Source of the DNA: Paulinella micropora | Lineage: Eukaryota; Cercozoa; Imbricatea; Euglyphida; Paulinellidae | NCBI GenBank assembly: GCA_019918135.1 | Contig: WBZZ01000692.1 | Span: 40,366 to 104,365, forward strand | DNA length: 64,000 nucleotides | Reading direction: 5' to 3' | Shown: one piece after another, positions 1 through 9,332 of the stretch | Layout: the number at the start of each line of letters is the position of its first letter | Numbering within the stretch: position 1 is the first letter of the stretch | Program-made: the position numbers and the translations under genes | The notes under the pieces: model-generated | Seen by the model: only the letters and a program-made list of their open reading frames with translations | Databases searched by the model: none | Told to the model about the DNA's origin: nothing

Positions 1-132
1 TTCTAGGTTTGTCTGACTTTCTGGGGTAAGCTTCATATAATACTATATCTACGTGTAATTCTTTCTCTCTCTTATTTACTTCATGCTTACTTGTCTTGTT
101 TTTGTTCTCATTTGTGGGGCTTCCCTCCCCTT

Positions 133-1863
133 CTACCCCCTTGTTGCGAAAGGATCATATCTTTCGTTGACTTTCAATGGTTCATCATATTCGTCATCCC
201 ATCTATATATCATACTCTTAGTTAATCTTCCCCTTACTAATATGTCACTCTCGTTAATGTGGATGGGGTGTTTGAGTATTACTAACTGTCCGTTTTGGTG
301 GATGACTGATCTGTTGTGTCTGTGGTCCATCTGTCCTGTAGAGACTATGCTAACTGGTAAGGTAGTGTCGAGTAACATCTTCTTTTCTACTGCTCTAGGC
401 CTTCCTTTCCCATCTATCACAGTCAGCCTAGCTCTTCCTGACTTACTCAACTCCCTTTCTCCATTACCTGTCAGTAGTTCTACCGGGTCTATCTCATCGA
501 CATCCGTCAATCTGTCTTCTCTGCATGATATGTCTGTGCTTGCTCCACTATCCTGTACTGTCATGTCTCTCTTTTTCATCACTCTTTTTCTCACATGTAT
601 CAGTACATGCTCTGTCTCTCCTTCTGTCTCTGTCTCTGTTTCTAGTTCACCCTCAGAGACTCCTCTACCCTCACCTTGTCCCTCTTCTGTGAGTTGTGGA
701 GGTGTAGTGATGGGACTCTGTCTGACTGCTCTCTCCAAGTACACTCCTTCTATTGCTCTTACTATGTCAGTCAAAAAGTCATCTCTCTCTAGCTCGCCAC
801 TCACGACACGCATCACTTCTCCATTCATTCCCCTCACGCACTCATTCATCAACGTTTTAGCTATTTCATTTATATCTTTGAAGGTTATGACGGGAGGGTT
901 GATGGGTTGCGTGTTTGTTGTCTGTGTTGGTGGGAGTGCTGTGATTGGTCTAGAACTAGAGATTTGGAGTTGTCGTGAGGTGGGACCTATTTGGTTGCCA
1001 AACTTGTTGACAGAAGTGGGCCCAAGTCGTTGCTCTCCCTCACCCACTCCACTCTCTTCTCTCCCTTCTCTGCTCTGGCCGGTCCGCTGACTAGAAAATG
1101 GATTATGTTTGCGTGGTTGTTGCGGAATATTTTGCGAGACTTGTGGACTTGTGGAAATTTTGGTGTCAAGTAAAGTTTCAAATTCCCCGAAAACGAGTCT
1201 TTGCGTAATTTTATGAGACTTTTCCAATGCAGCAGCTTTAAGACCTCGTTCGTCTGGGTAGTAAGGAGATTTGGGGGGACGCAACACGGGACTTACCGAC
1301 AAATCCAACTCCGGATAATCTGGGTCTTGTGTGGCGTGATATCCGCAGTACCTCGCATAAGATAATCGTTTCGCGTGATTTGCGTATATTCCTTTTCCTT
1401 TTGATTTTTCAACGGAAACATTACACGGTTTTTTGCGTCTGTTTATTCCGGCACATTTTGTGTCAGGCGTGACTCCGTAAGAACTCTCAAGCCTCAAAGG
1501 AGTTTCGTTAGGGTTAGGGGTGACTGGGGAACATCGTGGGGTGGCGGATACTAACCGCTCTTCCTTGCCTTCTCCCCGTAGTGAGGAGGGACCTCGTAGG
1601 GTGGCCGATACTAACCGCACTTCCCGTCCTTCTCCACTCTCACTACGTCTATTCCCTACCCTAGGAGTAGTCTTTGTATCGTTCAAAAGGGCTTGGGGAC
1701 TTGTAGATTTGTGATGAGGTGAGCTTGGTTGCTCGTCATCTCTTTCTCTTTCTTCCTCATCATCATCGCTCTTATCATATGTGTTCCCCATATGGATTAA
1801 AGCAACGTTTGTATCAGAGTCACTTTGTTCGTCATCGTTTTTGTCGTTGCCGGTTGTTATCAA
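133..1863 (-). CDS. Copia-type protease region of retrotransposon Pol
   Basis: This open frame of about 576 codons has no ATG at its upstream end (it opens with TTG), so it is probably reached by frameshifting from the Gag frame it overlaps by four bases. The first 400 residues are low-complexity, rich in Arg, Ser and Glu. Near residues 436-439 there is a DSGA aspartic-protease motif (plus-strand 545-556). About 60 residues further on is the stretch LLDTTLPVSIVSTGQM, which matches the Copia pattern ending in NLLSvsqL that precedes the pre-integrase domain. The frame closes at 133 before the integrase, so Pol continues in another frame or is broken. Confidence 0.65.
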   Translation of the reverse strand: MITTGNDKNDDEQSDSDTNVALIHMGNTYDKSDDDEEERERDDEQPSSPHHKSTSPQALLNDTKTTPRVGNRRSESGEGREVRLVSATLRGPSSLRGEGKEERLVSATPRCSPVTPNPNETPLRLESSYGVTPDTKCAGINRRKKPCNVSVEKSKGKGIYANHAKRLSYARYCGYHATQDPDYPELDLSVSPVLRPPKSPYYPDERGLKAAALEKSHKITQRLVFGEFETLLDTKISTSPQVSQNIPQQPRKHNPFSSQRTGQSREGREESGVGEGEQRLGPTSVNKFGNQIGPTSRQLQISSSRPITALPPTQTTNTQPINPPVITFKDINEIAKTLMNECVRGMNGEVMRVVSGELERDDFLTDIVRAIEGVYLERAVRQSPITTPPQLTEEGQGEGRGVSEGELETETETEGETEHVLIHVRKRVMKKRDMTVQDSGASTDISCREDRLTDVDEIDPVELLTGNGERELSKSGRARLTVIDGKGRPRAVEKKMLLDTTLPVSIVSTGQMDHRHNRSVIHQNGQLVILKHPIHINESDILVRGRLTKSMIYRWDDEYDEPLKVNERYDPFATRG

Positions 1864-2714
1864 AGTGAGTGCTTTCTTTTTCTTATGAAAGGTTTCTTTT
1901 TGTTTTTGTAATTGTTCTTTTGTTCGTTCTTTTCTTGTTCAGTGCCTTTGTCTTCCGTTTGATTCCGTTTTAATTTTCCTTCTTTGCGGAACTTTTCCGA
2001 AATCACCGGACAATATCTCATGGTATGGCCTTTGGCATCACATCCGAAACACGTGACTTTGAGCGTCCAGTTTGGAGCTGTCTTTGGTCCAGGTTTATTG
2101 TCTCCCCTTTTCCCTTTATTATCCATCAGGAGATTGGTCTCTTGCCGCTGCTTGCCATCCCGAGATTTCTCGTTGTTGTCTTTGCGAATTTGAGTTTTTC
2201 TCTCACGGAAATTGTTACGTCTTTCTTTTTCTTCCCACATTAACCATCTTTCCCTAGATGCTTCGCATAGTTCCGAGAAGTTTGGTCTTAGTCTGGCCGG
2301 GAGATCATAGTGGTCCACCTGAAATTTATCCCCGAAAGCTGGATGGTAGCGTAATTTCTTAAATAGCTTTCTCTTTGCTTCCTCATCGGAAAATGGCGCC
2401 CCACGTAAACTTTCAAGCTGGATTTTCTTTGCGAGAAATTCATTTAGCCAGTCTACATACCTCTGACCTGCCCTTGGTCTCGTTCTCTCAAACTCTTCCT
2501 CTAACATGTACCTACCTGCTCCGGAAATGCCTCCCCATTGATCTCTTACTACTATCAACTCTTCAATGGGTCCTTTCGTCTTCTGTGTTCGCAGGAAATT
2601 AGATACATTGTCTTTGGAAAAAGCCACAGACAGACATAACTGCAAAGTTTTCATCCTTTCATAATATTTCTTCTCTTTGCGGATAGCTGTCTTTCTTCTT
2701 GTGTGTTGTTTCAT
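1860..2714 (-). CDS. Retrotransposon Gag, C-terminal part with CCHC zinc knuckle
   Basis: A 284-codon frame encodes a charged, Lys/Arg-rich Gag segment. Near residues 220-235 it has one nucleocapsid-type zinc knuckle, CFGCDAKGHTMRYC (C-x2-C-x4-H-x4-C), which binds RNA in Copia and Ty3 Gag proteins. The tail is poly-basic. It overlaps the upstream Gag N-terminal frame by 56 bases, so the full Gag is split over two frames. No separate start is needed if a frameshift joins them. Confidence 0.65.
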   Translation of the reverse strand: MKQHTRRKTAIRKEKKYYERMKTLQLCLSVAFSKDNVSNFLRTQKTKGPIEELIVVRDQWGGISGAGRYMLEEEFERTRPRAGQRYVDWLNEFLAKKIQLESLRGAPFSDEEAKRKLFKKLRYHPAFGDKFQVDHYDLPARLRPNFSELCEASRERWLMWEEKERRNNFRERKTQIRKDNNEKSRDGKQRQETNLLMDNKGKRGDNKPGPKTAPNWTLKVTCFGCDAKGHTMRYCPVISEKFRKEGKLKRNQTEDKGTEQEKNEQKNNYKNKKKPFIRKRKHSL

Positions 2715-3132
2715 ACTTTGTCTTTTCTTTTTCCTTGCTTCTTTCTCTTTCCACTCTCTCTCTCTTTTGTTCTGCTGTCATTTTATCCCAACCTTCTGGC
2801 TGTTTGATATCTTCTTTCTTTGTCTGGGGTCTCTGTCTTCCTCTCTGAGAGGTGTCTGACTCTTCATCTTCCTCACTATCACTTATGGGCGTGTCGGGCT
2901 CTTCTAAGTCTTCTGCCGTCTTAGCCCTTGCTTCGTCGTAAGGAAAATCCCTTTTGGCTTTAGCTGGGTCGGCTAATGCCACAGATACCATCTCTGCCAC
3001 GTGGACAGATATCCCCTGCATGTGCTTCTGAAACTTGCTTGACCAAGGCCAAAAGCTTTGGTCGTTGCCCTCGAATATGGGCACTTGACTCAATACGTGC
3101 TTTGGCACGCTTGCCTCCTTGACAAGGCTCAT
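2659..3132 (-). CDS. Retrotransposon Gag, N-terminal part
   Basis: The ATG at 3,132 opens a frame of about 157 residues. The N-terminus contains VPIFEGNDQSFWPWSSKFQ, the usual Copia Gag opening (substrate-like 'F.G.ny..W...m'). An acidic stretch (about residues 75-105) and a Lys/Glu-rich tail follow. The frame ends at 2,659 while the knuckle-bearing frame is already open, so a frame change is needed to make a complete Gag. Confidence 0.6.
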   Translation of the reverse strand: MSLVKEASVPKHVLSQVPIFEGNDQSFWPWSSKFQKHMQGISVHVAEMVSVALADPAKAKRDFPYDEARAKTAEDLEEPDTPISDSEEDEESDTSQRGRQRPQTKKEDIKQPEGWDKMTAEQKRERVERERSKEKEKTKYETTHKKKDSYPQREEIL

Positions 3133-3138
3133 AACCAA

Positions 3139-4402
3139 AGTAATCTATCACTCAAACGCAGAGTTTAGGGAAGCTACCCCGCTAAGGGTATAGCCTGATA
3201 ACTGAAGAAAAGACTTTTAATGACTTTGGGTCACACAAATTTATGATGTTATGACCTTTACAGAATGGTAATACTCATTTGATTCTAGGCATTCCAGACT
3301 ATGATTCGCGAATACTCTAGAAAGTGTCCTTGTCAGTAATAAAGGTATTAATAACTGTCCGGCCTATGAACCTGCCTATGACTAAGACTATCCAAATTAC
3401 CGGTAAATTGTCTAGGTGGAGTAACGGGTATTAGTAGTACATTACAACGGGGGGAGCTATCAGACTGAGCACTTTAACGACCTGCCAAAACCACTACAGT
3501 TGACATTTTACTGTTTTTGACCGATCCGTTAGATTCTCCTCTGCACGACGTTTCGACTTCACTAACTACTAGTAGCTTTCGATTTCGTCCTGGAATGACT
3601 TCAAACGATTTAATCAAAGTTTTTACAGCAAATGCCATTTTCCCCTTCTCGGCTGCCTTTTCCCATGATATGCCGAAAACCGCAAAACAGGTGAATTTTG
3701 GGGAACAAAATCAAGAGAACATAAAAATGATATTTGCAGTGCACTGCGTGCACAGCCATTAGGCTCAAACTCACATTTCCCAAATGAAAGTTCAGGACTT
3801 CCACTCGTTGCGACTTGAACACCAATGACTTGAACTTGAAGCCACCTTCAAGTACTTTGCACATTTAACTTCAAGTGTTGCCTAACAGCTACTCACAATC
3901 TACGTTCACCCAAGATCGTACTTTGCAAACCAAGTCTGCAAACCAGCCAGTAGAAATCAACGTAAATAAACGAAGTGACCTCTCAGCTATTTACTTGTAT
4001 TTCACCTACTCTTAGGAGTTAGGGCTGTTTGCAGCCACTAGTAGAGTCTTTTAATAAGAGTTCGTTGTGTATTTATCCCTTGGGGTTGTATCCAAACTCA
4101 CAGTGTTGTATTCAACTAATTACACTATTAAAACTATTTCGTAAATAAAAGAAAAAGTCAAAACGAAAGATATGTTTAGTTGTTATATTATTATTACCGG
4201 TGTCGACGTTGCTGATAACTGCATTATCGTTTGCTTGGAAAATATTTTTTTATTAATAGTTATTAATAGTAGTCATGACTTAGCTTCATCATCAATTATT
4301 AATAATAGACTTGATTCTGTTGCCACTACGCAATCACTCTTTAACGAACATGCAACTCAAAGTTTCAAAGTGAGATGATGATGAAGTTACAATACGAGCG
4401 GT
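3139..4402. other. AT-rich non-coding stretch, probable LTR/leader of the Copia element
   Basis: No convincing coding region on either strand. The position directly upstream of Gag makes this the expected site of the 5' LTR and leader. No second LTR lies in the window to compare it with, and I could not recognise LTR ends by eye. Confidence 0.4.
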
Positions 4403-4889
4403 GTGCCACGGGGACAAAAAAAAAGGGGGGGGGGGGGGGAGGAAGTGCAGGAGAGAGCGCGAGCGAGCGAGAGAGAGAGAGAGGGGGGGGGGGGGGGGGG
4501 GGAGGGGAGAGGGGGGGGGGAGGAGGAGGAGGAGGAGAGAGTGCGAGAGAGAGAGAGAAAGAAGAAGAAGATGAAGAAGATGAAGAAGAAGATGAAGAAG
4601 ATGAAGAAGAAGAAGAAGAAGAAGAAGAAGAAGAAGAAGAAGAAGAAGAAGAAAAAGAAAAAGAAGAGAGAGTGAGAGAGCGAGTGAGAGAAGCGAGTGA
4701 GAGAGCGAGTGAGAGAGCGAGTGAGAGAGCGAGTGAGAGAGCGAGTGAGAGAGCGAGTGAGAGAGCGAGTGAGAGAGCGAGTGAGAGAGCGAGTGAGAGA
4801 GCGAGTGAGAGAGCGAGTGAGAGAGCGAGTGTGTGTGTGTGTGTGTCAGAGAGAGAGAGAGAGTGAGAGAGAGAGAGAGTGATTGAGAG

Positions 4890-4920
<31 letters not shown>

Positions 4921-5240
4921 CGGAGCGGCACTATGTGTGTGTGTGTGTGTTGTTTCTTGGGGGGGGGGGGGGGGCGGCGGGGCGGGGGGGGGGGGATGTA
5001 TGTATGTATGTATGTATGTATGCATGTGTGTATGAGTTATGTATGTATGTGTGTATGTATGTATGTATGTATGTGTGTAGGTAGGAAGGTAGGTAGGTAG
5101 GTAGGTAGGTAGGTTTATCACAAATGTATACGAATTTATTTATGTATTTAGGTAGGTAGGTAGGTAGGTAGGTAGGTAGGTAGGTAGGTAAATAGGTAGG
5201 TAAATAGGTAGGTAGGTAGGTAGGTAGGTAGTAGGTAGGT
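4403..5240. repeat. Cluster of simple repeats
   Basis: Consecutive low-complexity arrays: G-rich and GGA tracts to about 4,560; GAA/GAAGAT trinucleotides to about 4,660; a decanucleotide array (GAGAGCGAGT, about 15 copies) at about 4,680-4,830; mixed GT and GA runs and a poly-G tract to 4,994; a TATG array to about 5,078; and a GTAG array to 5,240. Long open frames across these arrays are repeat artefacts. Confidence 0.95.
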
Positions 5241-6940
5241 GAGGTCACAATTTTCCCAGCGACGCGCAAGCAGCCCATGTTCCTTGAATCAGAACCGACC
5301 CAAGAAACACAAGAAACAATAAGTACGTGGGCTCGTTCCAGGTATGTGATAAGTAGAAAACACGATTTAAATGTCATAAAGAAAATACAATAAAAATACT
5401 GTTGGAAGTAGTGAGTGGTACTGATGGATGGGCACGAAATGATAAAGTGACCAGCATAGGAGCAGGGCGTTATGTTGCAGGCTACGGGGATGCAAGTATG
5501 AGCAAGTGAAATAAAGCAACACGGAATTCCATACAGAGGTAGTAAAAGATACTTACTAACAAGATACACGTGAATTTCCGTGTTTCTGGAGGACCTAAGT
5601 CACTCGAAACTAGTGTTGTTGCTTAGCAACGATCCTTGATTTCCAAGTTTTTTTCGAGGAATGAAGGTCAGAAACACACATAAAAAGGCGGAGGTGGCTG
5701 AAAATAGCACAGAAGCCCTAGCTAACATGTAAACAATGATTTTGGAACAAAAACACGATTAATGAACTATTTTTTCACAATGTCGGTAGGCTAGGTAGAT
5801 GGTGCATGAGTAGGAAAATTATCTGTTCCTAACCAGTTCACCAGTGGTATGCAATGGCATGGGTTTGTGTGCTCCTACAAGCAAGCCTGATAAATGTATG
5901 TCTTGTCTGACGCAGCCACTTGTGCTTTCGCGCCAGTGGAGCTTGGAATTTCCTCTTGGTGTTTTGGTAGGTCGTAGATGGTCCGAGACTTACCGAGGTC
6001 TGGTGTAGTGTGTGGGTGGCCTCCGCTCTAGTTCCATGGCAGACCCCTTCTCCAGGGTCCCAACAAACGTTTCGACTGTTTAGTTGAATGGTACATGTGT
6101 GAGGTACTCAAGGCAGCTAGTGCACTGCTTCCCACCTACCGCCTTGCAGCCTCTGTGCTCGTGAAGGATTCTGAAGCGAGGCGCCCCGAAATGCCCCGTG
6201 CTCTTATTCTTACTTCTATGATGATGACATGTCTCGAGCTGCATTCACCTCCCTAACTTTTGGTACATCCCTCTTGGGAAAGCTCGAGATGTGTGACACA
6301 ACCACCGACCGACTATCCATCCACCCCCGATTCACAAGACTTTTCCTTCCCTATCTCCGTCTGACTCTAATAGAAAGAGCTGAACGTTCTGCTTGCACTG
6401 CTGAGTGCCTCCAGACCTCAGCTTTCGATTCCACTAAAAACCTTTGCAAACCATGCTCTCTCCAACGAGAAAGCCTCCCTCCTCTCCAAGGTTCCAATTT
6501 ACCCACCCAGAAAAAGTGGCAAAAAAGCTCAGCTTTTGGGAAAAGCTCAGCTTATGGCAACGTTGTTACCTTCCTCAAAAAACGGGTCTGATGGGCCAGG
6601 CCGACCCCACACCCAGCGGGGCAGGTTTTGACTCATTTTTGAGTCTCGGCAATTCGCTGCAGTTTGATTTTTGATTTTCTTGTGGGTACCTGTGGGTGTA
6701 AAACTTAAAAAGTGTGTCGTCAGTCTCAGTCTTGCCTGCTATGTGTGATCCACAGTAGCAATAATCGTGTTGGTTACCAAATATGAAATTGCCTGGCTTT
6801 GTAATATTTTGTATGCCTTGAATAGTGTATTCTTATCGTGGCTTAATTTTCCTGTTAGAGCTTACTGTGTCCAACTCCAGTTACATTGGACTGTGACGAT
6901 GGAAATTGATGGGTAAGTCTTCTTTTGACACGTCATTTGT
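5241..6940. other. AT-rich region without a recognisable gene
   Basis: I find no domain, RNA gene or repeat family here. A 120-codon ATG frame at 6,229-6,591 is the longest, but it shows no recognisable motif and has the composition of non-coding DNA, so I do not call it a gene. Confidence 0.5.
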
Positions 6941-7015
6941 AAAAATGTATATGTATATGTACATATGTACATACATACATACATACATACATACATACAT
7001 ACATGCATGCATAAA

Positions 7016-7046
<31 letters not shown>

Positions 7047-7204
7047 GTACATACATATACATACATACATACGTATACATACATACATACGTATACATAC
7101 ATACATACGCACACATACATACGTATACATACATACGTATACATACATACAATCATACATACATACATACATATATACATACATACATACATACATACAT
7201 ACAT

Positions 7205-7250
<46 letters not shown>
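6941..7250. repeat. TACA/CATA tetranucleotide microsatellite with a CA tail
   Basis: About 280 bp of imperfect (ACAT)n with interruptions (GTAC, GTAT, GCAC) runs into a (CA)n tract at about 7,222-7,249. Confidence 0.95.
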
Positions 7251-7251
<1 letters not shown>

Positions 7252-7481
7252 TGCCTACATACATACACAAACACGTGCACGTTTGCGGCACAGCCACACG
7301 TGTAGGATGCCCGTGTGTCTGTCATAATAATATGTACACAGAAAAAAAAATCCCTAATTCTGTTACCCATACTCAACAACCCCATCACAAATAAACACGA
7401 AACAACTCCATCACAAAAAAACACGAAAATCTCCATATTTCTTTTCAAGAAAAGAAAAAATTAAATGTGCAACATATAGTA

Positions 7482-7551
7482 GTAGTAGTAGTAGTAGTAG
7501 TACTTCCCCCCCCCCCCTCCCTCCCTGCCTCTCTCTCTCTCTCTCTCTCTC
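7482..7551. repeat. GTA repeat, poly-C and CT repeat at the left edge of the GC-rich block
   Basis: (GTA)n at about 7,482-7,502, then a C-tract and a (CT)n tract ending at 7,551. Base composition changes abruptly here from AT-rich to strongly GC-rich. This marks the left border of the foreign-looking block, whether that border is an integration point or an assembly join. Confidence 0.85.
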
Positions 7552-7555
7552 GCTC

Positions 7556-8041
7556 GTGCCCCGCGCGGCCCGGCACTGGCGCTTACTGACTAATCAACGC
7601 GTGGCCTTGTGGCACCTGCTCTGCCAGTACCGGGGCACCGGGCCGCCCCCCGAGTGTTGCACCGGCGAGCTCACGCCGCAGGGGCCCCGCCACCAGGCCC
7701 TGTGCCCCTGGGGCCGGCACCGGACGCCGGGGCCGGCCGTCTCCTTCACTTGCCACCCCGGCGGCCGGCCGGGGGTACCCGACGCGTGCCGTGCGCTAGC
7801 CACCGGCGTGCTGCACGGCCGTGTCCGAGCAGTCGACGGGCACACACAGGCGGCACTGATCTGGGGGGCCCTGGCCCGGGGCGCCGGCCGCCCGCCGGCC
7901 TCGCTGCGCCTCGAGCTCGAGGGGCTCGCCGCGCCTTACTCGCACCTCGTGACTCTGGCGCTAGACCTGACGGACCCCTGCTCCCCCGGGGGCGGTCCGC
8001 TAAGCCGGCCAGCAGCGCCGGCGCAGCTCAGGCAGAGATAA
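7556..8041 (+). CDS. 5'-truncated ORF at the left border, unknown function
   Basis: An open frame of about 160 codons has the GC-rich codon use of the block but no internal ATG to start from. It opens just at the end of the CT repeat. It has four or five Cys in the first third and a more hydrophobic C-terminal third, and I recognise no domain. It ends at 8,041, converging on the next gene. The simplest reading is the 3' end of a longer gene cut by the left border. Confidence 0.45.
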   Translation: MPRAARHWRLLTNQRVALWHLLCQYRGTGPPPECCTGELTPQGPRHQALCPWGRHRTPGPAVSFTCHPGGRPGVPDACRALATGVLHGRVRAVDGHTQAALIWGALARGAGRPPASLRLELEGLAAPYSHLVTLALDLTDPCSPGGGPLSRPAAPAQLRQR

Positions 8042-8056
8042 GCGGGCGGGCTTTTT

Positions 8057-8062
8057 TTTAAT
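8057..8062 (-). terminator. ATTAAA poly(A) signal for the 125-aa gene
   Basis: On the minus strand ATTAAA lies about 90 bases past the stop of the 8,150-8,527 gene, in a short AT-rich island between convergent genes. Confidence 0.5.
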
Positions 8063-8149
8063 GTACACCCAAAACAGGAGTTTGGGGCGTTGGCAGCCCA
8101 CACGGGAGCCACCTGCAGGGACGGCAGGAGCCAGGGGACCTCCGCCGGC

Positions 8150-8527
8150 CTAGGGGTCGGCCGGCTCCTGCAGTCGCACCGACAGCAGCTTCGTGGGGTC
8201 TTGCAGTCGCTGTTCCCACAGCAGGTGGCCTTCGACCCACACCCGGGACATGTCCAGCATATGCACGTGCCGCCGCCGCGCGGCCGACCAGAAGGTGCGG
8301 GTGCAGCAGAAGCTCTTGTCCTGCAGGGCCTGGATGCAAGCCGCGCGCAGGTGGGGGCTAGAGCCGAGGCGCAGCCGCGGGTCCGCTAGGTAACGCCAGG
8401 ACAGCGCCAAGTCCACCAGGCCTTCCTGCGGCACACAAGTCGCGGCCAAGATAGGGTTCTCCGTCTCGGGCCGGTACACCAAGGACAGCGGGGCCAAGGG
8501 CGGCGGGGCCCAGGACGAGTCCCCCAT
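8150..8527 (-). CDS. Uncharacterised 125-aa protein
   Basis: The ATG at 8,527 (MGDSSWAPPP) is the first ATG in a frame that stays open further upstream without one. After a Pro-rich N-terminus, the protein has a compact region with Trp, Leu and Cys residues (for example KSFCCTRTFWS near residue 82). There is no signal peptide or membrane segment, and I recognise no family. It converges on the truncated ORF to its left and is followed by an ATTAAA signal. Confidence 0.5.
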   Translation of the reverse strand: MGDSSWAPPPLAPLSLVYRPETENPILAATCVPQEGLVDLALSWRYLADPRLRLGSSPHLRAACIQALQDKSFCCTRTFWSAARRRHVHMLDMSRVWVEGHLLWEQRLQDPTKLLSVRLQEPADP

Positions 8528-8821
8528 GCCGAAAGCTTCTGCGGGGTCTGGCAGCTGCCCCGCGCGGCCCCCGCGCGGCACCCTCTCCCCACGCACTTCG
8601 CTCCTGGCCACCTCCCCGCGCTCACTTCCTTCCTCTCCACTTCGCTCCTGGCCGCTTCCCCCCCGGCCCGCCCTTCCACCCTCTCCCCCTCCCTCACGCA
8701 CGCCCCCCCCCGGTCTTCCTCCGGCTCTCCCTGCCAGCTCGTGCTGCTGCTGCACACAGAAAAGCAGAGCTCTCTACCTTTGCCACCACTTCCTCTCCCC
8801 CCCACCCCCGGTCCCGATCGC

Positions 8822-9094
8822 ATGAGCTGTGGCTCTTGTTACCAGGAGGGGAAGACCCTGCTTTCGTGCACGGAGTGTGCCGTCGGGGGTTACTGTGCGG
8901 ACTGCCTCGAGCAGCACAAACTACTGAGTTGTCCAGGGACGCGGAAGCAGCGGCAGGCCGAGGCAGCGAGCCGGGAGCCAGGGGCTGCGGGCCTCGTCCA
9001 TTTGCTGCAGAGCTGCCGGATCAGCGAGGACCCCGAAGAAGATGGCACGTTTGTCTGCGAAGCGTGCCGCGCAGCACAGCAACAGGAGCGCTGA
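8822..9094 (+). CDS. Small Cys-rich zinc-binding protein (90 aa)
   Basis: The ATG at 8,822 begins MSCGSCYQEGK. Cysteines are spaced C-x2-C-x9-C-x2-C-x5-C-x2-C-x3-H in the first 33 residues, with one more C-x2-C (CEAC) near the C-terminus. This arrangement fits a cross-brace zinc finger of the PHD/ADD or B-box kind and suggests a protein- or nucleic-acid-binding adaptor. I cannot assign it to a named family from spacing alone. It is divergent from the 125-aa gene, with about 295 bp between their starts. Confidence 0.55.
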   Translation: MSCGSCYQEGKTLLSCTECAVGGYCADCLEQHKLLSCPGTRKQRQAEAASREPGAAGLVHLLQSCRISEDPEEDGTFVCEACRAAQQQER

Positions 9095-9332
9095 CTAACG
9101 GAAAGGCCGGAAGGGCTGCGCCGAGAGCGGTGGACGGGGGGGGGGTCTGCCCTGGCACCCTTCTTCCAGCAGAGAAAAAGCAAGCCACACTTTTAAAGAA
9201 ACCTTCATACCGACGACGTGTCTGTGCCCGGCGGCTGGACGCGCTCGCGCGCGGGCCGGGAGCGGCAGAAGAAGAACGCCGGCCGTAGCTAGCCGGGGGA
9301 GGAAAAGGGCCTGGAGGGGGGGGGGGGGGTGG

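Larger units (their letters stand above)
1..3132 (-). mobile_element. Copia-like LTR retrotransposon, 5' part (Gag and start of Pol)
   Basis: Three overlapping open frames on the minus strand read in the order Gag N-terminus, Gag C-terminus with a CCHC knuckle, then a Copia-type aspartic protease. The element runs off the left edge, so integrase, reverse transcriptase and the 3' LTR are not in the window. The frames are joined by two frame changes (near 2,659-2,714 and at 1,860-1,863). These could be programmed frameshifts or decay. The 5' LTR should lie within about 3,150-4,400, but I could not place its ends or a primer-binding site. Confidence 0.75.

Noticed and set aside
83-1090. Plus-strand 335-codon frame with hydrophobic N-terminus
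   Set aside because: It is the antisense shadow of the retroelement protease region; its Ser/Leu-rich composition follows from the Arg/Glu-rich minus strand.
4365-5569. Long frames of Ser, Leu-Ala or Thr-Tyr repeats
   Set aside because: They translate simple repeats and have no start or domain evidence.
6862-7448. Frames rich in MYVC or TYIH repeats
   Set aside because: Translation of the TACA microsatellite.
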